In this document: in pieces, positions 17,697-26,990 of the stretch | Layout: each line of letters opens with the position of its first letter | Numbering within the stretch: position 1 is the stretch's first letter | DNA from: Phycisphaerae bacterium | GTDB lineage: Bacteria > Planctomycetota > Phycisphaerae > UBA1845 > PWPN01 | Length of the DNA: 64,000 bases | Direction: 5' to 3' | Assembly (NCBI GenBank): GCA_035384605.1 | Contig: DAOOIV010000003.1 | Location: 75,792 to 139,791, forward strand | Position numbers and translations under genes: made by a program | The notes under the pieces: generated by a model | Seen by the model: the letters and a program-made list of their open reading frames with translations, nothing else | Told to the model about the DNA's origin: nothing | Databases searched by the model: none

Positions 17697-20600
17697 ATGA
17701 GTGCTCGTGAGATCCAGATGTCGGCTTTGACGCTGGTGTTCTTGCAGGCGGCAATTGCTCCGGCAGCGGAAAAGAATCTGCCCCCCACGATCACCGGCAA
17801 AGACGGTTCGGTCATGCTCGTGGTGCCCGCCGGACCGTTCATCATGGGCTCGGCCGAGGTTTGGGATGAGACTCCGCCTCACCAAGTTGATCTGGCCGCT
17901 TTCTATGTCGACAGGACCGAGGTAACCGTCGCCCAGTATGCCCGGTTCGTGAAGGAAACCGGCATCACGCCGCCGCCCGACTGGATCAATGGAATTCCGC
18001 CGGCGGGGCGAGACAACATGCCGATCACTAACATCACCTGGTTTGATGCCATGCGTTACGCCGTTTGGGCGGGCAAACGCCTCCCGACCGAGGCCGAATG
18101 GGAAAAGGCGGCGCGCGGGACCGACGGCCGGCGATTCCCCTGGGGTAACGTTGACGACGAAACGCTACGCAACCTCGGCAGTGACCGAATTGCCTCAACC
18201 TCCCGTGAGGCGACCGGTGGAACCGGACCGCCGAAAGGAGCATCTCCATACGGCTGTCTGGACATGTCCGGAAACGCCTGGGAGTGGACGGCCGACTGGT
18301 ACGACGGCTACCCGGGCACCTCGGCAAGGTCTTTGCACTTCGGCAGGCAGTACAAAGTCATGAGAGGCGGCGGCGGGATCTACTTCTATGGGACCGCCAA
18401 CGCCGGCACCTGCACCCAGCGAGCCCGCCTGGTTCCCTACGGGGCCCACGATTCGCTTGGATTTCGTTGTGTGTTGGATGCCGATCCGGCCAAACGGCCT
18501 TACGATCCGCAGGTGGTGCTGAAGGAAGCCGAGGAGCGCCTCAAAACCATCCGGAACCGGCCGGCAAAGCTCTCCTATGAGATCGAGTTCGAGAGAATGA
18601 AGCAGGCCGCCAGAGTACCTGTCACCGTCGTCGGGCGTTCGGGACAGAGAGGGCATGTCCGTGCCGGCTTTCCGCTTCCCAAGGGCGCGGTCAGGAAGGA
18701 GACCGATATTCAAGTCTTTGGCCCGGTTGGAAATAACATCGCCTCCATGGCGACCGCTCTGTCGAAGTGGGAAGATGACTCCATCCGATGGGCCCTGCTC
18801 GATTTCACCGGTGAGGCCGGGCAGGTGTTCGAGATCGATATCAGCGGGCGTCCGGGCGGCTCGAACGCCGAACACGAATCGGTGCAAATCAATGCCGCCG
18901 GCAAAGCCGCCGCGATGCGCACCGACAAGATCACCGTTGCTGCGTCGCCCGAAGGGCTGATCGACCAGATCCGGCTGAGGGAGAGCGATGTCGTTCTCGG
19001 CAAGCTGACAATGGAAATGCAGGTAACGCTTGAGGGCGAGGCAACCACCCTGTCGGCCATGCCCGCACAGCAGATCGAGGTCGAAGAAGCCCGCGCGCTG
19101 CATGGCTGCCTGCGCATGCAAGGCTTCTTCGGCACGGCGGACGGCCGGCAAACAGCGATGAAATACGATCTTCGCGCACAAGCCGCTGCCGGGTCGCACC
19201 GCCTCACGCTCATGCTCACCATTACTCATTGGGCCGATCGCAAGAAATCGCAGAATCGCGATGATCCGTACGGCGATCCGGACCCGGCCATCAATGTGGC
19301 CGACCTGTCCGTGCGGTTCGCGTTGGCCGGTAATCCTGCCCTTGTCGCGCTTGGCACCGATGGGGGAATGCTTGCCGCCGATGGGACGGTGGAATTGCAG
19401 CAACCGGATGACCTGCGCTATGTGATCAGGCAGACGGGCAAGCCCGACACGAACGGCACACGAGCCCCCGGCTGGACGGCGGTGAAGCAGGGTGACACCT
19501 GGTGTGTGCTCGGAGTACGCCATTTCTGGCAGAACTGTCCCAAGGCGCTGTTCGTCACGCCTGAGGCGATCGGCGCGAGACTCTACACCGGCAGCCGGCC
19601 CTTCAACTGGGAAGCGGGACTCGCCAAGACCCACGAGATCATTCTCGACTTCCCTCTGGCAAAAGACGATTCCGCCCCGCCCAACGTGGTCCTGGACCCC
19701 TTGAGGATGACCATGCCGCCGATGTGGGCGTGTGGCACGAAAGCATTCGGTGCCGTCTTGCCGCGCAGCACGGAAGCCTTGCAGAGCTTCCCTTATTGGG
19801 AGTGCTGGCGCGAGGCGGACATGCGCGACTACGTCAACCGGATGCCTTTCGGCATGCGCGATTTCGGCGACGGCTACATGGGTGGCCCGTACAAAGGTAA
19901 GAACGCTTATCAGAACCTCGAATATGACGTGCCGTACAACTACCTGCTCGAATTCCTGCGGACCGGTGATCCCTGGTACCTCGACGCCGCCGAGCCCATG
20001 GCCCGCCACCAGACGGACGTGGACGTGAACAACTTCAACGGCATGGTATGGAAACACAGCCCGTTGCACACCGCCACCGAGGCCGATTTGGGACACGTCT
20101 TTCTACGGGGCGTGCTGCTTCACTACTTGTTGACCGGCGAGACGCGGCAACTCGAAATGGCCCGCAAGGTCGGTGATTTCGTCGCCGCCATGCTCACGCG
20201 CGAAAGCGGCTCCGTGGTCGGCAACGAACGGCAGATCGGCTGGTCGCTGTATCTGCTCACCGGCATGTACGAGGTCACTCGCGACGAGAAATACCTCAAG
20301 GCCTGTGAATCCCTCTGCAACAGCCTGCTCGCAGGTCAGGCTGCGACGGGCAAGTTTGCCATCCGATGGGACAACCGCATCGCCTTCTTCAACGGAATCG
20401 CCATGAACGGCATGCTCTCGGTGCAGGAGAACAACGGAGACGACAAGCTCGCCGACGGCATCCTCCGGGTCGCCGATCGGACGCTCGGGTTCTATCCCGA
20501 GTACGCCTGCCGAACGCTCAACGCGTTCTCGTGGGCCTTGCAGCAAACCGAAGATCCGCGATACCTGGATGCCCTCGAGCGATGCTGGCAAAGCAGCATC

Positions 20601-21362
20601 GAGTTCCTCCACGATCGCAACGTGGCTTCGGAGGCCACACACATGTGGCGATTCCCGCGATTCGCCGCCCGCTACGGGCTGTTCCGCATGTTCGATGAAG
20701 CAACGGTGTTGCCGGAGCCCTCGTCGTGGAAGGCCACGCGGTTCAAAGCGCCCGACGTTGAGGTTTTCCTGCACGTGAGTGACCGGCCCGCGCCGATCCT
20801 GGTCATTCGGGAAGGCCTGGCCGAGGGCAGGATCACGCTGTTCGACGTTGCGGGCAATACTTTGCGGCAGGTATTACTCAAGGACGCCGGCAACTATTTC
20901 GAGCCTGCGGTCCTGAACCTGCCGGGCAACAGGGGCCTTTTCCGAATGCGTCTGACCGGCGGTGATGCCTTCGGCTGGCAGGTGCATCGCGACCGCGCCG
21001 CCCGGATGACCGTTGTCGATGTTGCAGGCCGGCACATGCCGCAGATGCTCCCCCGCGCAGTCGGGTTCGTGCGTGAGGGAGCCAAGGAAGTGAAAATCAG
21101 GTTTGAAGCCATGGGCGAGGGTTTCCACACGGCGACGCTATACAACCCCGCTGGCCGGCCGGTCGCGACCGTTCGGCACTTCATTGACTTCCAGGACCCC
21201 GGCCGCTACGAACTGGAGCTGAAGACCGTCGCTTCCGGAGACACGCGGGGATGGGCCCTTGAAGTCTGTAATCTCAAGGTGCTGAGCATCGACGGATTGC
21301 TGCCGTATTGGGCCGACGACGAGGTCGAACTCTTCAACCCCGAACGCTTTGGTATGCACTGA
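17697..21362 (+). CDS. SUMF1/FGE-sulfatase domain fused to PcRGLX/YetA-like lyase
   Basis: 1221 residues; start at 17697 (ggag 8 bases upstream). A short signal-like segment is followed by a formylglycine-generating-enzyme-like domain (~35-265) with MLVVPAGPFIMGS, RTEVTVAQYARFV, RLPTEAEWEKAARG, GCLDMSGNAWEW and SLGFRCV. The cysteines needed for true FGE catalysis are not obvious, so it may act as a binding or scaffold domain. The rest (~300-1221) resembles exo-rhamnogalacturonan lyases of the PcRGLX/YetA type: a RIFT-barrel-like N-terminal part (RVPVTVVGRSGQRGHVRAGFP), a large beta-sandwich, and an (alpha/alpha) region (DVPYNYLLEFLRTGDPWYLD). Secreted pectin or other uronide lyase activity is likely but inferred. 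Two enzyme-like units in one chain is unusual. Confidence 0.75.
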   Translation: MSAREIQMSALTLVFLQAAIAPAAEKNLPPTITGKDGSVMLVVPAGPFIMGSAEVWDETPPHQVDLAAFYVDRTEVTVAQYARFVKETGITPPPDWINGIPPAGRDNMPITNITWFDAMRYAVWAGKRLPTEAEWEKAARGTDGRRFPWGNVDDETLRNLGSDRIASTSREATGGTGPPKGASPYGCLDMSGNAWEWTADWYDGYPGTSARSLHFGRQYKVMRGGGGIYFYGTANAGTCTQRARLVPYGAHDSLGFRCVLDADPAKRPYDPQVVLKEAEERLKTIRNRPAKLSYEIEFERMKQAARVPVTVVGRSGQRGHVRAGFPLPKGAVRKETDIQVFGPVGNNIASMATALSKWEDDSIRWALLDFTGEAGQVFEIDISGRPGGSNAEHESVQINAAGKAAAMRTDKITVAASPEGLIDQIRLRESDVVLGKLTMEMQVTLEGEATTLSAMPAQQIEVEEARALHGCLRMQGFFGTADGRQTAMKYDLRAQAAAGSHRLTLMLTITHWADRKKSQNRDDPYGDPDPAINVADLSVRFALAGNPALVALGTDGGMLAADGTVELQQPDDLRYVIRQTGKPDTNGTRAPGWTAVKQGDTWCVLGVRHFWQNCPKALFVTPEAIGARLYTGSRPFNWEAGLAKTHEIILDFPLAKDDSAPPNVVLDPLRMTMPPMWACGTKAFGAVLPRSTEALQSFPYWECWREADMRDYVNRMPFGMRDFGDGYMGGPYKGKNAYQNLEYDVPYNYLLEFLRTGDPWYLDAAEPMARHQTDVDVNNFNGMVWKHSPLHTATEADLGHVFLRGVLLHYLLTGETRQLEMARKVGDFVAAMLTRESGSVVGNERQIGWSLYLLTGMYEVTRDEKYLKACESLCNSLLAGQAATGKFAIRWDNRIAFFNGIAMNGMLSVQENNGDDKLADGILRVADRTLGFYPEYACRTLNAFSWALQQTEDPRYLDALERCWQSSIEFLHDRNVASEATHMWRFPRFAARYGLFRMFDEATVLPEPSSWKATRFKAPDVEVFLHVSDRPAPILVIREGLAEGRITLFDVAGNTLRQVLLKDAGNYFEPAVLNLPGNRGLFRMRLTGGDAFGWQVHRDRAARMTVVDVAGRHMPQMLPRAVGFVREGAKEVKIRFEAMGEGFHTATLYNPAGRPVATVRHFIDFQDPGRYELELKTVASGDTRGWALEVCNLKVLSIDGLLPYWADDEVELFNPERFGMH

Positions 21363-21389
21363 GAGATTCATTCCGGCAAGGGAGGCATC

Positions 21390-24300
21390 ATGGTGAGGAT
21401 GGCGCCCCTTCATCGGTTCGCAGTCCTGGTCGTCCTCGTTTCGCCTCTTGCTGCGGGCGCAACGGTCGGTCCTGAACAAGCCGTTGTCGGCGAACCCGTC
21501 GACCTGGCTCGCTTTGCGACTAGGCTCACCGACGACCACGGCATCGGTGTCGAATGGGACAATCCTCGCGAAGTGTCCGAGATCGCCCTCAGTGGAGTCG
21601 ATGATTCGCTGCTCGGGTCCCTGTGCGTCGAGTGGTGGGGAAGCGTCTGGCCGGGCAACGGCACGGGCGGGTGGATGCGTCTCGATGATCCGTTCAATGG
21701 CCGCTGGGTGAGGGTCAAGGCGACCGTCGAGAAGGATCCCCGCCGTGGTCTCGTGTTCAGGTTGCCACCACTTGTCAAAGAAGAATGGGACCAGGAGCCG
21801 AATCCGGCATGGAAGGAACCCCCGGCCTATCGGCGAACGCTCAAGGTTCGGGTCGTGGCCGAAGGGAGAGGCCTGCCGTCCGACGCCGTTCTCTCCGCCT
21901 ATGGGCAGTCGCGGTGGAGAGAAGCTCAGTTCGACATCGAGAGCCGGCACGCAACGGACGCCATCATCACCCGACAGCTCGACGTCATCAACGGCGTGGT
22001 GCTCGAAATGAAAAGCCTGGCACCGCCGCGGTCCGCCGAGATCGAAGGACGGAAATGGACTGCGCAAAAGGAGGCCGGTGGCTCGTCGGGAGTACGCGTG
22101 CGCCTGCGATATACCGATAACCGCGACCCGAACTCCAATGATCTGACCCGGGTGACGGTGAGATTCGGCAGCGACACTTGGTCGACCGGCTTTTCCTTTG
22201 TGCCGCAAGATGTGCTTGCGGATGGGGCGATGCGGCTGCCGGATTTCGGCACATTGGTGACTTCGTCCTCAAGCGGCCTGACGCTGGCCAACGATCCCGG
22301 TCCACCCACCGGCAACTGGCGACGTCCGGTGCGGCAGCGACTGACCGAGAAACCCGAGATGACCCGCGAAATGGCTATGGCGGGCATACCGCGGCTCAAG
22401 CCCGCTCCATGGGTTCCGCTGGGCGTGCCGTCCGCCCGGCAGGAATTCTTCGTTTCACCGGCCGGCGACTGGTCCATCTGGGCAATGAGCCTGAACAACG
22501 ACAACGGCCGCGACGCCAAACGTTGGAGCTTCCAGAGCGATTTCGGCACCCAACGACTTCAGCAGCGACTCGATTACCTCCTCGACACGCGCGAGCAGCC
22601 CGCTTTTGACGGCCGCGATCGCGAAGGATGCATTCGCCGCCTCGAACAAGGACATCTGCCGCTCATTCACGCCGAGTGGTATACCGGACCGATGCAGTTT
22701 CGGCATTCGTTGGTAACGACCACTCTGCTCGGCGACTACGGCGACGATGTGACCCGCAAGGGGGACGAGACCGTAGTGTTGCTCGGCCGCCTGGCGGTCA
22801 CCAATACCGACGGCCAAACGCGGACCGCGACGCTCAACCTGCGAGTCCACGACAAGTCGCCGATCAGCTTGGATCCCGACGGGGTGATGAGGATCGAGCG
22901 TCCGAGCAACCGGCCGGTACCCGAAGGGCTGACCGCTCTGCGCGGCGTGATTTCCAACGACAAGCCGTCCGGCGGCGGCATTACAGGCTGGACGGTCCAG
23001 CGAGGTGACGAGCCCGAGGATCATCCAATATTGCGTTGGCAGGCCGAACTGCGGCCCGGCGAGACGCGCCTCATGTACTTCAAGACGCCGTTTGTCGAGC
23101 TGCTCGAACCGCAGGAGCTGACTCGTATTCGCGAGATCAGTTACGAAGTCGAGGCGCCGGCGATCATGAAATACTGGCAGACCCGTCTCGGACGCGGCAT
23201 GACCCTCGATGTCCCCGACACCGCCATCATGGACTTCTACCGGGCCAACCTCTGGCACAACATCATCACCACCGACCGCGATCCGGAGACCGGCTTGTAT
23301 AACCAGGGCGTGGGCACCGTCGGATACCGTGTCTTTGCCAACGAGACGGTCATGATCGCCCGGTCGATGGATATGCGCGGCGAGCACGTCGAGGCGGAGC
23401 GATTCATCGAACCGATGCTCAGGTTTCAGGGACACGAACCCCTCAAGGGGCGATTCTCGACCAAGGACGGGGTGTTCCACAGTGCCGGGGCCTATACACA
23501 CGGCGAGTACGCTATGAACCACGGGTTCACCATGTGGGGCATCGCCGACCACTACCTCATGACCCGCGATCGCCGATATCTTGATCGCGTCGCGCCTCAA
23601 CTCATCAAGGGGTGCGATTTCCTGATCAATGAGCGCAAGAGCACTATGGGCAAGCAAGGCTCTCCCCGGCCTTCGATACATGGCATGGCGCCGGCTTGCT
23701 CGCTCGAAGACGTCGTTGAGTACCAGTACTGGTTCGCGACCAACGCCTACTTCCACCTCGGGATGAAGCGCGTCGCACAGGCGCTGGCGGACGCAGGCCA
23801 TCCTGAGGCAGAGCGTATCGCCGTCGAGGCCGAAGAATACCGCAACGACCTCGAGCGCAACATGCGCGAGGCCACCACCCGAGCGGCAGCAGTGCGGTTG
23901 CGCGACGGACACTTCATTCCCTACACGCCTTCACGGGTCTTCCACTGGCGGCATCTGACCGAAGGCTGGATACGTGAGGCCCTGTACCCCGCGATACACC
24001 TGGCCACCGCCGAAGTCGTCTCCCCGAACGACCCCCTGATCACCTGGATGCTGGACGATTTGGAGGACAACATCTACTTCTCCTGGCAATCCGGCTTCAA
24101 CATTGGGGATTTCGAGCAGACCTGGTTCGAACACGGCGGCGTGACCCTTCAACCCTGCCTGGTGGACTCGGCAACCGTCTACATGGCCCGCGACGAGATC
24201 CCGGCCGCCCTGCGAGCGTTCTGGAACACGTATGCACTGAGCATCTTTCCCGATGTCAACTGTTTCAGCGAATGGGCAAAGGCGCTGGGCAAGCCCGGCG

Positions 24301-24713
24301 GGCCGCTTTACAAGACTTCCGACGAGTCGCGCTTCATCATGTGGCTACGACAGCTCATGATCTGGGAGGACGGCGATCGCCTGTGGTACGGGCGAGCCGT
24401 TCCCAAACAGTGGCTTGAGAATCAAAAGGATATTCGGATCGAGCGCGCTCCGACGATCTTCGGTACGGCCGGTTTGGTCATTCACTCAGAGTCCGATAGC
24501 GGACGAATCACCGCGACGATCCGGATCCCGACGCGAACGCCTCCCAAGGAAGTATGGCTGCGACTCCGTCACCCGGCCGACCTCAAGCCGACCGAGGTTT
24601 TTGTCAACGACCGGCCGATTGCCCCCGGTAACCTGCTGGGCCAGGATATCCGTCTTGTGCCCGGCATCGAAGACCTATCCACGCCTGTTGAGGTTACCGC
24701 CGTGTTCAGGTGA
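21390..24713 (+). CDS. Large secreted six-hairpin glycosidase-like protein
   Basis: 1107 residues, with gggagg just before the ATG and a signal peptide (FAVLVVLVSPLAAGA). The first ~560 residues are beta-rich; ~590-1000 are helical with repeated aromatic/acidic motifs (MDFYRANLWHNI, FHSAGAYTHGEYAMNHGF, FNIGDFEQTWFEHGG) as in (alpha/alpha)6-barrel glycosidases; a small C-terminal beta domain ends the chain. It resembles uncharacterised planctomycete and Verrucomicrobia glycosidase-like proteins, but no numbered family can be assigned by eye. It follows the fusion gene by 27 bp, so the two are probably cotranscribed and may act on the same acidic polysaccharide. Confidence 0.65.
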   Translation: MVRMAPLHRFAVLVVLVSPLAAGATVGPEQAVVGEPVDLARFATRLTDDHGIGVEWDNPREVSEIALSGVDDSLLGSLCVEWWGSVWPGNGTGGWMRLDDPFNGRWVRVKATVEKDPRRGLVFRLPPLVKEEWDQEPNPAWKEPPAYRRTLKVRVVAEGRGLPSDAVLSAYGQSRWREAQFDIESRHATDAIITRQLDVINGVVLEMKSLAPPRSAEIEGRKWTAQKEAGGSSGVRVRLRYTDNRDPNSNDLTRVTVRFGSDTWSTGFSFVPQDVLADGAMRLPDFGTLVTSSSSGLTLANDPGPPTGNWRRPVRQRLTEKPEMTREMAMAGIPRLKPAPWVPLGVPSARQEFFVSPAGDWSIWAMSLNNDNGRDAKRWSFQSDFGTQRLQQRLDYLLDTREQPAFDGRDREGCIRRLEQGHLPLIHAEWYTGPMQFRHSLVTTTLLGDYGDDVTRKGDETVVLLGRLAVTNTDGQTRTATLNLRVHDKSPISLDPDGVMRIERPSNRPVPEGLTALRGVISNDKPSGGGITGWTVQRGDEPEDHPILRWQAELRPGETRLMYFKTPFVELLEPQELTRIREISYEVEAPAIMKYWQTRLGRGMTLDVPDTAIMDFYRANLWHNIITTDRDPETGLYNQGVGTVGYRVFANETVMIARSMDMRGEHVEAERFIEPMLRFQGHEPLKGRFSTKDGVFHSAGAYTHGEYAMNHGFTMWGIADHYLMTRDRRYLDRVAPQLIKGCDFLINERKSTMGKQGSPRPSIHGMAPACSLEDVVEYQYWFATNAYFHLGMKRVAQALADAGHPEAERIAVEAEEYRNDLERNMREATTRAAAVRLRDGHFIPYTPSRVFHWRHLTEGWIREALYPAIHLATAEVVSPNDPLITWMLDDLEDNIYFSWQSGFNIGDFEQTWFEHGGVTLQPCLVDSATVYMARDEIPAALRAFWNTYALSIFPDVNCFSEWAKALGKPGGPLYKTSDESRFIMWLRQLMIWEDGDRLWYGRAVPKQWLENQKDIRIERAPTIFGTAGLVIHSESDSGRITATIRIPTRTPPKEVWLRLRHPADLKPTEVFVNDRPIAPGNLLGQDIRLVPGIEDLSTPVEVTAVFR

Positions 24714-24719
24714 GTAGAA

Positions 24720-24752
24720 AGTCGCCGGCGGCTCGCCCCTTGACCGGCGACT
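24720..24752 (+). terminator. Terminator-like hairpin after 24713
   Basis: AGTCGCCGG pairs perfectly with CCGGCGACT across a 15-nt loop, seven bases after the stop codon. No T-run follows, so it may be a Rho-dependent or stabilising hairpin. Confidence 0.45.
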
Positions 24753-24927
24753 ACCGCCTGTCTCATTGATGCCGGCGTGATACCGCCCTGACGGCTTTTG
24801 ATCCCCGCTTGGAAGCTGCAACGCGAGCTGGGACGGCCCGTTCTCGCGTCTCCCCCGCCCTGCCGGGTGATCACATCCTCTACCTACCCCCCGCAACCAC
24901 ATCCCGCCCAAAGACGCCCAAAGGCTT

Positions 24928-24943
24928 GCTAAAATGTTTTAGC
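24928..24943. promoter_or_regulatory. LacI-type operator, site 1
   Basis: GCTAAAATGTTTTAGC is a 7-bp inverted repeat around a TG centre. It is identical in its 14-bp core to sites at 36310 and 38898, one of which lies beside a LacI-family gene. Here it stands ~305 bp before the first of three propeller-dockerin genes; no standard promoter is seen at the spacing found for the other two sites. Confidence 0.7.
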
Positions 24944-25246
24944 GAAGATATCCTGGAGTAGAGTCGTGGTCTTCGGGTCGCGCTGACCGGAGGGCAAAGC
25001 GTTGCTTGGTCCTTTTAGTCTTTTCCGTCGCGACTGGTGCGCGTTTTGCGCGCATGTTTCTGGACCGCGGTGCGCTTGGGTTGCGGCCCGCAAAAAGGCG
25101 GTCCGCCTTAGGACGTTCAAGCTGAGAGCTCCTATTCCTATCGCTGACCGCCGCGCGAACGGCGGATCAGGTCGCAGTATGCCGGGCGAATGGCGGCACC
25201 TCGCAGATGCTGCGATTCGCACGGCATGCCCGAGGGGCAACCGCCG

Positions 25247-26962
25247 ATGCATCTGCTGAGGACTGTCTCTGGTATCCTGGGAATTGGTTTGCTTCTGCCC
25301 GCCGCGGCGCATGCTTGGACGCCGGAATACTCCATCCACCCGGGTATTACCTGGCCCGGCGGCAAGCCGAGCATGGGGATGGACGCGTCGGGGCGCATCC
25401 ACCTCGTGTACTCGCCGACCGTGCCACCGGCGACCGCGGGTCACATCTACTATCGTTTCCTGAACGGCACGACTTGGACGACGCCACAGGATCTGCCCGG
25501 CCCAGACCGCAAGGAGCCCGAATCGGATATGTGCGTCAGCCCTGACGGGCACGTGTATGTCGTGGGAATCGCCCGCGTGGATAACACCACCGCCACGCCT
25601 TACACCGTCTACTTCTGGGAGTTCGACGGCACGACCTGGGCCGGCCCGACGATGCTCAGCAGCGGCCAAGGTAACGACGGCAACAACTGCACGAGTCCAT
25701 GTATCGCCCGCGACCGCAACGGCGATTTGCACGTCGTGTGGAGCCAGGACGGCCTCACCGGCGGCGAGGCCGATATCATGTATCGCAAACGTCAGGCGGG
25801 CGTTTGGCAACCGATTCAGAATATCACCCGCAACAATGCCGGTACTTCCTACGGCTCATGCGATCCGGACATTGCGGTCGACGCCGATGGCAACACCGTC
25901 CATGTCGTCTGGCACGACGATTTCCTGAACAACGGCTTCCAGGCGTATTACACGAAGAACACCAACCTCGGCGACCCGGCGGCGTGGCTGCCATCAATCG
26001 AGTGGTACCAGCTCTCGACGGGCAACTACGGCAAGGCGCCCAAGATCTTCCTCGACCACAATGATCTGCCGAACGTGTTCTGGCAGGACCGCTTCGGCGG
26101 CTCGGAGAATCGACAGGGATACTCTCGCTGGACGGGCAGTACCTGGACCGCGCCGGCCAACTGGGGTATCGACTTCGTGCAGGATGCGATATTCGACGCG
26201 TCCAACACCATGCACGCCGTCTACGCACAAGCAAGCGGCTCAACGGAGATCTATTACCGCCAGTATCAATACAGCGGGGCCACGTACTCGGAGATGATCT
26301 CCACGGGTCCGAATACGTTGAAGGCCTACACGGCGGGCATCGTGATGGACCTGGCCGGCAAGCTCCACGTCGTGTGGTGCGAGCGCAAGAGCGTCGATGG
26401 TAATGAGCAGCGGTATGTCTTCTATTCCACGACTGCGGTCCTGGGCTCGCCGGATCCGGTTTCGTCGTTCACCGCCCAGTCGCTCGACGGCGCGGTTGCC
26501 CTGTCATGGACAAACCCCGGCAGCATGAGCTATCGAGGTACGACCGTCTGGTCCAATCCAGACGGTTATCCGGCCAGTCCGGAAGATGGAGTGCTTGTAT
26601 GCGACCGCCCGGCCGCGATCGGCAGCAGTGACAGCTTTGCTCACACGGGCCTGACCAATGGTCAGCGGATGTACTATGCCGCGTTCACCTACAACGCCAA
26701 CCGCGAGTACTCGGTTGGAGTGAACCTGGCGGCAATGGCTTTGAGCCCGGTGGATTTCGACCGTGACGGCGACATCGACCAGGAGGACTTCGGACTGTTC
26801 CAGACGTGCCTCAGCGGCGCGTTTGTGCCGCCGACAGAGCCTGCCTGCCAGACCATGAATCTCGACGGTGACCTGGACGTGGACGCGGACGATCTGTCGT
26901 TGTTCCTCGGCTGCATGGCCGGTACCGGCCTGCCACCAGCGGTGAATTGCACGAACCAGTGA
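25247..26962 (+). CDS. Secreted beta-propeller, FN3, dockerin protein (paralogue 1)
   Basis: Start at 25247 (gagggg 9 bases upstream), then a signal peptide ending near AAAHA. About 571 residues. A propeller of BNR/sialidase-like blades occupies ~25-395, with recurring DLHVVWSQD, TVHVVWHDD and KLHVVWCER strands. An FN3-like domain follows (~405-495, VALSWTNPGSMSYRGTTVWS) and two dockerin-like repeats end it (DFDRDGDIDQEDFGLF, NLDGDLDVDADDLSLF). The sialidase RIP triad and catalytic residues are not evident, so a binding role is as likely as an enzyme. First of three tandem paralogues, 28 bp before the next. Confidence 0.8.
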   Translation: MHLLRTVSGILGIGLLLPAAAHAWTPEYSIHPGITWPGGKPSMGMDASGRIHLVYSPTVPPATAGHIYYRFLNGTTWTTPQDLPGPDRKEPESDMCVSPDGHVYVVGIARVDNTTATPYTVYFWEFDGTTWAGPTMLSSGQGNDGNNCTSPCIARDRNGDLHVVWSQDGLTGGEADIMYRKRQAGVWQPIQNITRNNAGTSYGSCDPDIAVDADGNTVHVVWHDDFLNNGFQAYYTKNTNLGDPAAWLPSIEWYQLSTGNYGKAPKIFLDHNDLPNVFWQDRFGGSENRQGYSRWTGSTWTAPANWGIDFVQDAIFDASNTMHAVYAQASGSTEIYYRQYQYSGATYSEMISTGPNTLKAYTAGIVMDLAGKLHVVWCERKSVDGNEQRYVFYSTTAVLGSPDPVSSFTAQSLDGAVALSWTNPGSMSYRGTTVWSNPDGYPASPEDGVLVCDRPAAIGSSDSFAHTGLTNGQRMYYAAFTYNANREYSVGVNLAAMALSPVDFDRDGDIDQEDFGLFQTCLSGAFVPPTEPACQTMNLDGDLDVDADDLSLFLGCMAGTGLPPAVNCTNQ

Positions 26963-26990
26963 TCGCGAACAGCGGGACGGGAAGAGAAAA

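Larger units (their letters stand above)
24714..25246. other. 533-bp intergenic region with hairpin and operator
   Basis: Holds a terminator-like hairpin just after the upstream gene, the first copy of the CTAAAATGTTTTAG operator, and then about 300 bp of leader before the first propeller gene. The leader has short inverted repeats (ccgcc gcgcgaa cggcgg near 25149) and no clear -35/-10 pair. Nothing coding was recognised. Confidence 0.5.

Noticed and set aside
18195..20096. 633-codon minus-strand open frame
   Set aside because: Antisense to the SUMF1-lyase fusion; composition is that expected of a shadow frame and it lacks family motifs.
22455..23912. 485-codon minus-strand open frame
   Set aside because: Antisense to the 1107-residue protein, whose signal peptide and repeats are convincing.
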